A stretch of DNA of 64,000 nucleotides from Phreatobacter sp. GTDB lineage: Bacteria; Pseudomonadota; Alphaproteobacteria; Rhizobiales; Phreatobacteraceae. This document shows positions 19,735 to 28,151 of the stretch, one piece after another (the stretch's first letter is position 1; every line of letters starts with the position of its first letter). The notes below the pieces were generated by a model. It was not told the DNA's origin and made no database searches. It saw only the letters and a program-made list of their open reading frames with translations. Made by a program: the position numbers and the translations under genes. Location: NCBI RefSeq assembly GCF_027532945.1, contig NZ_JAPZTZ010000017.1:62001-126000 (forward strand). Reading direction: 5' to 3'.

Positions 19735-20631
19735 TCAGCCGAAGAACGCCTGCAGCTCGCCCGCAACCTCCTCGGGAAGCTCCTCCGCAAGGTAATGCCC
19801 GCCCGGCAGGGCGCGGCCGGACACATCCACAGCCCGCTGCCGCCAGAGCTCCAGCGCATCGAAGCAGCGCTCGATGACGCCATGTTGCCCCCAGAGAACC
19901 CGCATCGGGCAGGCGACCTTCCTGTCGCCGTCGGCATCGTCATGGGCGATGTCGATGGTCGCCGCGGCGCGGTAGTCCTCGCAGCTGGCGTGGATCGTGG
20001 CGGGATCGCGGAAGCAGCGCAGGTACTCGGCCAGCGCCTCGGGCGTGAAGGGCGCGAGGCCCGCCGATCCCGAGCCGCATTTCTTCAGCCAGTAGGCATC
20101 CGGGTCGGCGGCGATCATCCGCTCGGGGAAGGGCGCGGGGGTGATGAGGAAGAACCAGTGCCAGTAGGCACGGGCGAAGGCATCTGTGGTCCCCGCATAC
20201 ATCTCGCGGGTCGGCGCGATGTCGAGCACGCAGAGCTTCTTCACCCGCTCCGCGTGGTCGAGGGCGAGCCGGTGGGCGACGCGGGCGCCGCGGTCATGGC
20301 CGCAGACGAAGAAGCTCTCGTGGCCGAGGGTGGTCATCACCTCCGCCATGTCCTGGGCCATGACGCGCTTCGCATAGGGCGTGTGACCGGCATCGGTCGC
20401 CGGCTTGCCGCTGTCGCCATAGCCGCGCAGGTCGGCGGCGACGACGGTGAACCGCTCGGCAAGACGAGGGGCGACCTTGTGCCAGAGCACATGGGTCTGC
20501 GGATAGCCGTGCAGCAGCAGCAGGGCCGGACCCGTGCCGCCGGTGCGCAGCCGGATCGTCGTGCCGGAGGTGGCGATATCCAGCTTTCTGAAGCCGGGGA
20601 AGAGACGGTCCGTCACCACATGCTCGATCAT
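19735..20631 (-). CDS. Alpha/beta hydrolase with a haloacetate (fluoroacetate) dehalogenase pocket
   Basis: The 298-residue enzyme has the LLLLHGYPQTHVLWH oxyanion region and the nucleophile elbow GHDRGAR with Asp113. Residues that define fluoroacetate dehalogenases all appear in order: D113, R114 and R117 (carboxylate binding), D137 (LDIAP), H158-W159 in ARAYWHWF and Y220 in CEDYRAA (halide binding), and H279 in GGHYLAEE. Hydrolysis of a haloacetate to glycolate is the likely chemistry, although related epoxide hydrolases share part of this pattern. I chose ATG 20631, which has GGAGG upstream. The gene is between two Bug receptor genes on the opposite strand. Confidence 0.82.
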   Translation of the reverse strand: MIEHVVTDRLFPGFRKLDIATSGTTIRLRTGGTGPALLLLHGYPQTHVLWHKVAPRLAERFTVVAADLRGYGDSGKPATDAGHTPYAKRVMAQDMAEVMTTLGHESFFVCGHDRGARVAHRLALDHAERVKKLCVLDIAPTREMYAGTTDAFARAYWHWFFLITPAPFPERMIAADPDAYWLKKCGSGSAGLAPFTPEALAEYLRCFRDPATIHASCEDYRAAATIDIAHDDADGDRKVACPMRVLWGQHGVIERCFDALELWRQRAVDVSGRALPGGHYLAEELPEEVAGELQAFFG

Positions 20632-20792
20632 GCATCCTCCTCGGCACCACACCCGGATGCCGCAGCCTTGCCGCGAAGCGTCGCAGCCCTAGCTCCTTAC
20701 TATCCAAGGCTCGGGGAATTGGGTATGGCGTGGGTCAACCGGGCAACACAGGACCCGGACGCGAAATTTCCAGAGAGTTCAGGAGGACCTTG

Positions 20793-21776
20793 ATGAATCG
20801 TCGCCACATCCTCGCCGCGACCGCCGCCGCCCTCGTGGCGGGCGTCGCCCCGGCTGCCGCGCAGACCTTTCCGGCGCGCCCGATCACCATGATCATTCCC
20901 TTCGCCGCTGGCGGCCCGACCGATGTTGTCGCCCGTATCGTTGCCGAGGCCATGTCGAAGAACCTCGGCCAGGCCATCGTTATCGAGAACGTCGCCGGCG
21001 CCGGCGGCACCACCGGCTCGACCCGCCTCACCCAGGCGGCCCCGGATGGCTACTCGATCATGATCGGCCACACCGGCACCCATGCCGCCTCCGTCGCGCT
21101 CTATCCGAACCTGCGCTACAACCCGGTTTCGGATTTCGCGCCGATCGGCCTCGTCAACACCAATGCCATCCTGATCACCGCCAAGAAGGCGCTGCCGCCG
21201 AACAACCTCACCGAGTTCGTCGCCTGGCTGAAGGCCAATGAGCGCACCGCCAACAACGCCCATGCCGGCATCGGCTCGGTCAGCCACACGACCTGCCTCC
21301 TGCTGCACGCCATCGTCGGCGTGAAGCCGCAGTCGGTGCCCTATCGCGGCACGGGCCCGGCCATGAACGACCTCGTCGCCGGCCAGGTCGACTATCTCTG
21401 CGACCAGGTGGTCAACGTCGCCCCGCAGGTTCGCGCTGGCACGATCAAGGCCTTCGCCGTCGCCCAGCCGCAGCGCAACGCCGCCCTGCCTGATGTCCCG
21501 ACCACTGCTGAGGCCGGCCTGCCCGGCTATCAGGTCGTCGTCTGGAACGCGATGCTCGCTCCGAAAGGCACGCCGGATGCCGTCGTCACCCGCCTCAACC
21601 AGGCCCTGGTCGCGGCTCTCGCGGATGACGGCGTGAAGGCCCGCCTCGCCGAACTCGGCGCCGACCTGCCGGCCGCCAATCTCGCCACCCCTGCTGGCCT
21701 GCGTGCCTTCCTCGAGGCCGAGATCGCCAAGTGGACGCCGGTCATCAAGGCGGCGGGCGTCACCGCCTCCAACTGA
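20793..21776 (+). CDS. Tripartite tricarboxylate transporter receptor, Bug family (intact)
   Basis: This periplasmic binding protein of 327 residues starts at ATG 20793 behind AGGAGG. It has a signal peptide (MNRRHILAATAAALVAGVAP, cleaved after AAA). The Bug-family motifs ARPITMIIPFAAGGPTDVVAR, VIENVAGAGGTTGSTR and VPYRGTGPAMNDL that cradle a carboxylate ligand are all present. It is a close paralogue of the broken gene at 18541. Like most Bug proteins it has no transporter genes beside it, so it presumably serves a TctA/TctB pair elsewhere, possibly the one at 61.3 kb. A strong terminator follows. Confidence 0.92.
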   Translation: MNRRHILAATAAALVAGVAPAAAQTFPARPITMIIPFAAGGPTDVVARIVAEAMSKNLGQAIVIENVAGAGGTTGSTRLTQAAPDGYSIMIGHTGTHAASVALYPNLRYNPVSDFAPIGLVNTNAILITAKKALPPNNLTEFVAWLKANERTANNAHAGIGSVSHTTCLLLHAIVGVKPQSVPYRGTGPAMNDLVAGQVDYLCDQVVNVAPQVRAGTIKAFAVAQPQRNAALPDVPTTAEAGLPGYQVVVWNAMLAPKGTPDAVVTRLNQALVAALADDGVKARLAELGADLPAANLATPAGLRAFLEAEIAKWTPVIKAAGVTASN

Positions 21777-21817
21777 TCGGCTGGGCTGCGCCGCAGCTTC
21801 GCCGTCCCACAAGCGAA

Positions 21818-21845
21818 AGGCCCCGCCATTGGCGGGGCCTTTTTC
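21818..21845. terminator. Bidirectional terminator between the Bug receptor and a convergent gene
   Basis: A perfect 10-base-pair stem AGGCCCCGCC/GGCGGGGCCT with a three-base loop is followed on the plus strand by five T residues. It ends five bases before the stop of the minus-strand gene at 21850. Confidence 0.9.
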
Positions 21846-21849
21846 TCGT

Positions 21850-22896
21850 TCAACGCGTTCCCGGCAGGCGCTGATCGAAGCGGCGCGACCATTCGGTGAG
21901 GATGCGATCGCGGTTCTGGGCCATCCAGGAGAAGTCGCTGCGCAGCATCCGCGCTTCGGCGAATGGCGGATAGTTCGCCGGCCTGTTGGTTACGTCGCGA
22001 TGGGCGACCACGGCGTAGAATTGGCCGTAGAGTTCGTTGGCGCGCTTGCTCGCAGCCCAGTCAGCGATGCGCCGGGCGGCAGCGGCCTGGACCGCCGGCC
22101 GGTTCCGCATCAGGGCGAAGGCTTCCATCTCCCAGCCCGCGCCATCCTCCGGCACGACGACGTCGATGGGCGCTCCTTGCGTCTTCTCGCGGGCACCACG
22201 CATGTCGAAGGACAGGCCGAGGACGCGCTCGCCACGCCCGGCCTGGACGCAGGGCGCGCTTCCCGAATGGGTGTAGAGCGCGATGCTCTCGTGCAACTGC
22301 TCCATGAAGCGCCAGGCTGCCTCCTCGCCCATCATCTGGATCCAGCCGGAAACCAGCAGGAACCCGGTCCCGGAGGAGGCGGGATGGGGCATGACGATGC
22401 GTTGCCGGAGCGTCGGATGGAGCAGGTCGCGCCACCGGTTGATCGGCGGCGCGCCGACCTTGCGCGCCTCGTCGCGGTTGAAGCAGATCGCCGCGACATA
22501 GGCGTCCATGCCGGTCCAGCGATAGGCGGCGCTGCTGTCCTGGAAGGCCGGCTTCAGCTGATCCACGCCGGCGGGACGATAGGGCTCCAGCAGGTCCTGC
22601 TCAGCGAAGAGCAACAGGCTGGTGCCGGCAAGGCCGAGGATCATGTCGGCGCGTGGCGCGGCGCGCTCGGCCAGAACGCGGGCAGTGATGACGCCGGTGG
22701 AATCGCGCACCCAGCGCACCTCGATGTCCGGCAGATCCGTCTCGATGGCCTGTTTGAGCGCATTGAGCTGGTCGGTCTCGACCGAGGTATAGAGCGTCAC
22801 GACGGTGCGCGCCTGGGCGAAGACCGCTCCGGTGGCAGCCGCGAGAGCGACGGCGGCCGACAGGGCGAGAGCGGCGAAGCGGCGCGTCGGCGTCAT
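21850..22896 (-). CDS. Extracellular solute-binding protein, 2-aminoethylphosphonate type
   Basis: The product is a periplasmic binding protein of 348 residues with a signal peptide ending near GAVFAQA. It reads TVVTLYTSVETDQLNALKQA, then DIEVRWVRDSTGVITARVLAE and LGLAGTSLLLFAEQDLLEPY. That pattern fits the iron/2-aminoethylphosphonate binding-protein group (cluster 1, family 6-like). Permease and ATPase genes are not adjacent, so it is an orphan component and the ligand is uncertain. ATG 22896 is preceded by an AGGGGAT stretch; an upstream in-frame ATG at 22944 would spoil the signal peptide. It follows the glycerate kinase gene by 60 bases. Confidence 0.82.
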   Translation of the reverse strand: MTPTRRFAALALSAAVALAAATGAVFAQARTVVTLYTSVETDQLNALKQAIETDLPDIEVRWVRDSTGVITARVLAERAAPRADMILGLAGTSLLLFAEQDLLEPYRPAGVDQLKPAFQDSSAAYRWTGMDAYVAAICFNRDEARKVGAPPINRWRDLLHPTLRQRIVMPHPASSGTGFLLVSGWIQMMGEEAAWRFMEQLHESIALYTHSGSAPCVQAGRGERVLGLSFDMRGAREKTQGAPIDVVVPEDGAGWEMEAFALMRNRPAVQAAAARRIADWAASKRANELYGQFYAVVAHRDVTNRPANYPPFAEARMLRSDFSWMAQNRDRILTEWSRRFDQRLPGTR

Positions 22897-22956
22897 GGTT
22901 CGGCATCCCCTTGGCTTGGTGCGGGCTCGGCCAGAGCCTCGCATGAGGCCGCCGCC

Positions 22957-24258
22957 CTATTCTACCAGCACAGCGCGGAAATCGTTGACGTTGGTATGTG
23001 ACGGTCCAGTGACGACGAGGCCGTCCACCGCAGCGAAGAAGCCGAAGCCGTCGTGGCGGTCGAGGAAGGCGCGCAGCGAGAGGCCCTGGGCTTCGGCTGC
23101 GGCGAGAACGGCGGGGGTCACCAGTGCGCCGGCATTGGCCTCGATGCCGTCGATGCCGTCGGTGTCGAGGGCGATGGCGTGGATCCGGTCGCGCAAGGCG
23201 CGCGGCAGCGGCTGTATCGCGGCGGCGAAGGCGAGGGCGAACTCGGAATTGCGGCCGCCGCGCCCGGTCGTTCTCTCCCGCGGCAGGGTGACGGTGGTCT
23301 CGCCGCCGGAGAGGATGAGGAGCGGGGCGGGGAAGGGCAGGCCATGTTCGAGTACCGAGCGGGCCAGCGCCGCATGGACCTGCGCCACGTCGCGCGCCTC
23401 GCCCTCGATGGTGTCGCCGAGGACGAGGGTGCGCAGCCCCTCGCGCTCAGCGATGGCCGCGGCGGCGCGCAGGCTCTCCACCGGCCGGGCGATCATGCGG
23501 ATGTCGAGGCCGCCGGCGAAGGCGGGATGGTCGGGCTTCACGCTCTCTGAGGCCGGGCTTTCGAGATGCGCCATCACGGCGGCGGGCAGGTCCATGCGGT
23601 AGCGGCGGACGATGGCGAGGGCCTCCTCGCGCGTCGTCGGGTCCGGCACCGTCGGGCCCGAGGCGATGACGGCGGGGTCATCGCCCGGCACGTCGGAAAT
23701 GGTGATGGTGACGAGCTTCGCCGGATGGGCTGCCGCGGCGAGCCTGCCGCCGGCAATGGCCGAGACATGTTTGCGCACGCAGTTCATGGCGGTGATGTCG
23801 GCGCCCGAGGCGAGGAGGGCGGCATTCACGGCCTTGAGGTCGTCGAGGCTGAGGTCGCCGCCGGGCAGGGCGAGCAGCGCCGAGCCGCCGCCGGAGATGA
23901 GCGCCACGACCAGGTCGTCAGCCCCGAGCCCGTCGAGCCGCGACAGGATGCGCCGGCTCGCGGCGAGGCCCGCAGCGTCCGGAACGGGGTGGGAGGCTTC
24001 CAGCACCTCGATGCGCGAACATGGCACCGCATGGCCGTAGCGGGTGACGACGGTGCCCTCGAGCGGCGCCGGCCAGAGCTTCTCAAAGGCGGCGGCCATG
24101 CTGGCAGCGGCCTTGCCGGCGCCGATCACCACGGTGCGGCCGGCGGGCACCTGCGGCAGGTGCTCGGCGATGCGGTCGGGCAGCGCAGCACGGATGGCGG
24201 CGTGGCCGAGCGACAGGAGGAAGGCGCGGGGATCGGTCACGGCTGGGTCCTCATTCAT
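22957..24258 (-). CDS. ttuD: Glycerate 2-kinase, TtuD/MOFRL family
   Basis: The 433-residue enzyme contains VIGAGKAAASMAAAFEK, VALISGGGSALLALPGGDLSLDDL and, at the C-terminus, the MOFRL-type LILSGGETTVTLPRERTTGRGGRN and ALDTDGIDGIEANAGA segments. Enzymes of this family phosphorylate glycerate to 2-phosphoglycerate; in the older literature TtuD was called hydroxypyruvate reductase and assigned to tartrate use. That fits with the two tartrate/malate dehydrogenases 7 kb away. The gene overlaps the stop of the upstream phosphatase gene by 8 bases, so it may be transcribed with hisD. Confidence 0.88.
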   Translation of the reverse strand: MNEDPAVTDPRAFLLSLGHAAIRAALPDRIAEHLPQVPAGRTVVIGAGKAAASMAAAFEKLWPAPLEGTVVTRYGHAVPCSRIEVLEASHPVPDAAGLAASRRILSRLDGLGADDLVVALISGGGSALLALPGGDLSLDDLKAVNAALLASGADITAMNCVRKHVSAIAGGRLAAAAHPAKLVTITISDVPGDDPAVIASGPTVPDPTTREEALAIVRRYRMDLPAAVMAHLESPASESVKPDHPAFAGGLDIRMIARPVESLRAAAAIAEREGLRTLVLGDTIEGEARDVAQVHAALARSVLEHGLPFPAPLLILSGGETTVTLPRERTTGRGGRNSEFALAFAAAIQPLPRALRDRIHAIALDTDGIDGIEANAGALVTPAVLAAAEAQGLSLRAFLDRHDGFGFFAAVDGLVVTGPSHTNVNDFRAVLVE

Positions 24259-24715
24259 TGCCGGTGGCGCCGCGGTTGAAGCGCTGGCGGATGCGCTGGA
24301 GCAGCATGTCGCGCACCTGGCGATAGGCGTCGAGGCGCTGCTCGCGCGAGCCTTGGGCGAGCGTCGGGTCGGGCGTCGGCCAATATTCGACGTCCATGTC
24401 GTTGGTGCGGGTGAGGTCGAGGGCGCGGTGGTGCGCGTCGGGGGCGAGGGTGACGACGAGGTCGAAATTCAGCCCCTCCCATTCCTCCAGCTCCTCGATG
24501 GTCTTGGGGCGGGTCTTCTGGGTGTCGATGCCGATCTCGTCCATCACCGCATCGACGAAGGGGTCGTGCTCGCCTTTGTGGACGCCGGCACTATCGGTGA
24601 AGATCCGCTGGCCGAAGAAATGCTTCATGATCGCGGCGGCCATGGGCGAGCGCACCTGGTTCATGCCGCAGGCAAAGAGCACGGCCTGGGGGTTCTTGCG
24701 CCGGTCCGAGACCAC
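24251..24715 (-). CDS. Low-molecular-weight phosphatase family protein (arsenate reductase-like)
   Basis: The 154-residue protein carries the P-loop C-x5-R-S near its N-terminus (C16 to R22 in LFACGMNQVRSP) and the acidic DP loop in EYWPTPDPTLAQG. This is the low-molecular-weight tyrosine phosphatase/arsenate reductase fold. In Rhizobiales it is regularly found just after hisD and UPF0262, so a housekeeping rather than arsenic role is likely. No ars genes are nearby. It starts one base after the UPF0262 gene ends and overlaps the following kinase gene. Confidence 0.85.
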   Translation of the reverse strand: MVSDRRKNPQAVLFACGMNQVRSPMAAAIMKHFFGQRIFTDSAGVHKGEHDPFVDAVMDEIGIDTQKTRPKTIEELEEWEGLNFDLVVTLAPDAHHRALDLTRTNDMDVEYWPTPDPTLAQGSREQRLDAYRQVRDMLLQRIRQRFNRGATGNE

Positions 24716-24716
24716 C

Positions 24717-25220
24717 TCAGCCCTTCCAGTGCAGGACCGAGACGAGGGTGAAGAGGCGGCGGGCCGTGTCGAAGTCGAAGTCCAGCTTGTCCTTCAGCCG
24801 TTCGCGCAGCGTCTCCGAACCCTCGTTGTGCAGGCCGCGGCGGGCCATGTCGATGGTCTCGATCTGCGACGGGGTGGCGTGGCGGATGGCGTCGTAATAG
24901 CTGTCGCAGATCATGAAATAGTCCTTCACGATCCGCCGGAACGGCGTCAGCGACAGGATGTGCGTCACCACCTGTCGGCCATCCTCATGCTTCACGTCGA
25001 GGACGAGCTTGCCGTCCGACAGCGAGATGTGGAGCGTGAAGGGCCCGCTCTCGATGCCGACCGGGCAGAAGCTGTTCTCCTCCAGCAGATCGTAGATGGC
25101 GATGGCCCGCTCGTGCTCGATATCGGGCGAGGAGCGGCCGATGGAGGCCTCGTCGATCGTGACCGCCACGAGGCGCCGGCCGGGTGCCTTGCCTCCGTCC
25201 TGTCCCTCCCGATCGGTCAT
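24717..25220 (-). CDS. UPF0262 family protein
   Basis: This 167-residue soluble protein carries the UPF0262 hallmarks [39 protein letters not shown] and [22 protein letters not shown]. The family is almost confined to alphaproteobacteria and has no assigned biochemical function. It lies between hisD and the small phosphatase gene, with spacings of 19 and 1 bases. That conserved neighbourhood suggests they form one transcription unit. Confidence 0.93.
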   Translation of the reverse strand: MTDREGQDGGKAPGRRLVAVTIDEASIGRSSPDIEHERAIAIYDLLEENSFCPVGIESGPFTLHISLSDGKLVLDVKHEDGRQVVTHILSLTPFRRIVKDYFMICDSYYDAIRHATPSQIETIDMARRGLHNEGSETLRERLKDKLDFDFDTARRLFTLVSVLHWKG

Positions 25221-25239
25221 GGTCGTCCTTTCCGGCGGA

Positions 25240-26538
25240 TCAGCCGCCGAGGTTCATGCGGATGGCGACGGAGCGGGCATGGGCGGACAACCCCTCCGCT
25301 TCGCCGAGCGCGATGGCGGCAGGCCCAAGCGCGCGCAACTGGTCCGGTCCGCATTTGAGGATCGAGGTGCGCTTCATGTAGTCGAGCACGCCGAGCCCGG
25401 AGGAGAAACGCGCCGAGCGCGCCGTCGGCAGCACGTGGTTCGAGCCGCCGACATAGTCGCCGATGGCTTCGGGCGTGTGGCCGCCGAGGAAGATGGCGCC
25501 GGCATTGCGGATGCGGCTCGCCAGGGCGTCGCCGTCGGCGGCGATGATCTCGAGATGCTCGGCAGCGATCCGGTCGGCGAGCGGCACGGCCTCGTCGAGG
25601 GTCTCGACCTCGATCACCGCGCCGTAGTCGCGCCAGCTGGCGCCGGCGATTTCGGCGCGGGGCAGGGTGGCGAGCTGGCGGGTGACGGCTGCCTCCACCG
25701 CGGCAGCGAGGGCCGGGTCGTCGGTGATGAGGAGGGACTGGGCAGCAGCGTCGTGCTCGGCCTGCGCGAGGAGGTCGGCGGCGATCCAGTCGGGATTGGC
25801 GGTTCCGTCGGCGATCACCAGGACCTCGGAGGGACCGGCAATCATGTCGATGCCGACCGTGCCGAAGACCTGCTTCTTGGCGGCGGCGACATAGGCATTG
25901 CCCGGCCCCATGATCTTGGCGACCGGGCGGATCGTCTCGGTGCCATGGGCGAGGGCGAAGACGGCCTGGGCGCCGCCGATGCGATAGATCTCGTCGACGC
26001 CGGCGAGGTCGGCCGCGGCGAGGACCAGCGGGTTCAGCGTGCCGCCGGGGGCGGGCACCACCATGACGACGCGCGGGCAGCCGGCGACCTTGGCCGGCAC
26101 GGCGTTCATCAGCACGGAGGAGGGATAGGCCGCCGTGCCGCCGGGCACATAGAGGCCCACCGCCTCGATGGCGGTCCAGCGATAGCCGAGCTCGACGCCG
26201 AGCGCGTCGGTGAAGCGGTCGTCCTTCGGCCTCTGCCGCTCGTGATAGGCGCGGATACGGTCGGCGGCGAGGCGTAGCGCATCGAGCGTGCGCGGATCGC
26301 AGGCGGCGACCGCCGCGGCGATCTCCTCCGCCGTGACGCGCAGCGTCGCGGGCGTGAGCACCAGCTTGTCGAACTTGGCCGTATACTCGATCACCGCCGC
26401 ATCGCCGCGGGCGACGACGTCCTGGCCGATGGCGCGCACCACGTCGTTCACCTCTTCCGACACCTCGCGTTTCATCGCCAGCAGGCTGGCGAAGCGGGCG
26501 TCGAAATCGGGGTCGCGGGTCGCGAGGCGCAGGGGCAT
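25240..26538 (-). CDS. hisD: Histidinol dehydrogenase
   Basis: HisD catalyses the last two oxidations of histidine synthesis, from L-histidinol to L-histidine, using NAD and zinc. The 432-residue protein starts [20 protein letters not shown]. It contains the family blocks [54 protein letters not shown] and, near the end, [30 protein letters not shown] 26538 is chosen because it begins the conserved sequence; the frame is open for a long way upstream but lacks conservation. It leads the hisD-UPF0262-phosphatase cluster. Confidence 0.96.
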   Translation of the reverse strand: MPLRLATRDPDFDARFASLLAMKREVSEEVNDVVRAIGQDVVARGDAAVIEYTAKFDKLVLTPATLRVTAEEIAAAVAACDPRTLDALRLAADRIRAYHERQRPKDDRFTDALGVELGYRWTAIEAVGLYVPGGTAAYPSSVLMNAVPAKVAGCPRVVMVVPAPGGTLNPLVLAAADLAGVDEIYRIGGAQAVFALAHGTETIRPVAKIMGPGNAYVAAAKKQVFGTVGIDMIAGPSEVLVIADGTANPDWIAADLLAQAEHDAAAQSLLITDDPALAAAVEAAVTRQLATLPRAEIAGASWRDYGAVIEVETLDEAVPLADRIAAEHLEIIAADGDALASRIRNAGAIFLGGHTPEAIGDYVGGSNHVLPTARSARFSSGLGVLDYMKRTSILKCGPDQLRALGPAAIALGEAEGLSAHARSVAIRMNLGG

Positions 26539-26689
26539 GAGGGGGCCTTTCGGATCGCAGGCAGGCATGGGGGAGGCTCCCCGTCCCGTCAAGTCCCGGA
26601 GGTCTCCGTCATCGATCGGGTCGCTTCGCGGGGCGGGGGCTTGAAGCGGCCAAGAGCCTTCGCCATGGTCGCGCGCCTGGAGTGACCCC

Positions 26690-27496
26690 ATGACCGATGC
26701 AACCCGTGACACGCCTGCCCCGCTGCCCGGCATGATGCCGGGGAACCTGCCGGAAAATGCGCCGCAGGCGCGGGATTTCAAGCCGGTGGAATGGGCGCGG
26801 GACCTGTTGCGCACCATCCGCACCGGGGCGCTGGGAACGCTCGATCGCAACACCGGCCATCCCGTGACGACACTCGCCAATGTCGCCACCGACACGGATG
26901 GCGCGCCGGTCATCGCCATCTCCAAGCTCTCCAGCCACACCGCCAATCTCGAGGCGGATGGGCGCGCCTCGCTGCTGCTGGCGCGCATGGGCAAGGGGGA
27001 CCCCCAGGCCCATCCGCGCCTCACCGTGCTCGGGCATTTCGCGCCGGTGACCGATGAGGCGGTGCGGGCGCGGCTGCGCGGCCGGTTCCTCGCCCGGCAC
27101 CCCAAGGCGCAGATCTACATCGACTTCCCGGATTTCTCGCTCTGGCGGATGGACGTCGCGGCGGCGCATCTGAACGGCGGTTTCGCCCGGGCTGCTGACC
27201 TGACCGCGGCCGACCTGATGCTGGATGTCACGGATGCGGCCGGGCTGATGGAGGCCGAGGCTGGCGCGATCGAGCACATGAATGAGGATCATGCCGAGGC
27301 GGTGGCGCTCTATGCCACCGTGCTGGCTGGCGAGGAGCCGGGGCCGTGGAAGCTCACCGGCGTCGACCCGGAAGGCTTCGACCTCGGGGCAGGGGACCGG
27401 ACCGCGCGGGTTCTGTTCCCGGAGCGGATCACGAGCGGCGAGGCGCTGCACAAGGTTCTGGTTCAGATGGCGCGGCAGGCGCGGGCGAAGGGGTAA
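26690..27496 (+). CDS. HugZ family heme-utilisation / PPOX-fold protein
   Basis: The 268-residue protein has an N-terminal split-barrel flavin/heme domain (GALGTLDRNTGHPVTTLANVATD, then ISKLSSHTANLEADGRASLLL). A C-terminal DUF2470-type domain follows, containing GAIEHMNEDHAEAVALYA. This is the layout of HugZ-type proteins, which bind or degrade heme. No heme uptake genes are adjacent, so the substrate remains open. It stands alone on the plus strand between hisD and the TetR gene, both on minus. Confidence 0.85.
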   Translation: MTDATRDTPAPLPGMMPGNLPENAPQARDFKPVEWARDLLRTIRTGALGTLDRNTGHPVTTLANVATDTDGAPVIAISKLSSHTANLEADGRASLLLARMGKGDPQAHPRLTVLGHFAPVTDEAVRARLRGRFLARHPKAQIYIDFPDFSLWRMDVAAAHLNGGFARAADLTAADLMLDVTDAAGLMEAEAGAIEHMNEDHAEAVALYATVLAGEEPGPWKLTGVDPEGFDLGAGDRTARVLFPERITSGEALHKVLVQMARQARAKG

Positions 27497-27515
27497 AGCC
27501 GACAACGATGCTCCC

Positions 27516-28151
27516 TTAAGCCAGATACCCCTGCAGCACCTGATCGACGATCCCGTCCGCCAGCGCCTCGCGATGGGCGCGGGTTTCGCCGGGCCGCGGC
27601 GAGTACCAGACTGCCACCCAGTTGATGGCGCCGAGCAGCGTGCGCATGGCGAGGGAAGGGTCGGGCGCCGCCAGCGAGCCATCGGCCTTGCCGGCCGCGA
27701 AGGTGCGGCGGAAGGCGTCCTCATAGGCACGGCGCAGGTCCATCAACTCTTCCAGCGTTGCGCGATGCTCGGCGCTGGTCTCGCCGAAGCGATAGAGATC
27801 GACGCCGAGGGTGAGGTTCCGCTGGAAGGTCTGCGTCTCCATCATGCAGAGCACGTGGGCACGGGCCATGCGGCGGAGCCGCGCGGCGGCCGTGCCCGGT
27901 CCCGTCTCGTGCACCCCGGCCTCGCGGGCCAGGATCGAGATGGCCCGCCGGAACACCTCGAAGAACAGCTCCGGCTTGGAGCGGAAGTGGTGATAGACGC
28001 GGCCCTTGGTGGCGCCGAGCATCTCCGCCACGTCGTCCATGGACGTCGCTTCGTAGCCGCGCCGCATGAAACATTCTGCGGCGGCGGCGAGCACCTCCTC
28101 GCGGCGGTCGGCACTGATGCCGTCGTTGGCGGCAATGGGATGCGCGGTCAT
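27516..28151 (-). CDS. TetR/AcrR family transcriptional regulator
   Basis: The 211-residue protein has a standard TetR N-terminal DNA-binding domain (REEVLAAAAECFMRRGYEATSMDDVAEMLGATKGRVYHHFRSKPELF) and a helical ligand domain. Its start ATG (28151) overlaps the stop of the CoA ligase gene as ATGA, so the two are translationally coupled. It is the likely repressor of the divergent acyl-CoA operons, acting at the 18-base palindrome in the intergenic region, with an acyl-CoA as probable inducer. The ligand is inferred. Confidence 0.88.
   Translation of the reverse strand: MTAHPIAANDGISADRREEVLAAAAECFMRRGYEATSMDDVAEMLGATKGRVYHHFRSKPELFFEVFRRAISILAREAGVHETGPGTAAARLRRMARAHVLCMMETQTFQRNLTLGVDLYRFGETSAEHRATLEELMDLRRAYEDAFRRTFAAGKADGSLAAPDPSLAMRTLLGAINWVAVWYSPRPGETRAHREALADGIVDQVLQGYLA

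Noticed and set aside
21850-24258. Horizontal acquisition of the binding protein and glycerate kinase genes
   Set aside because: Base composition and codon use look the same as in the flanking hisD cluster, and no mobile-element remnant is present.
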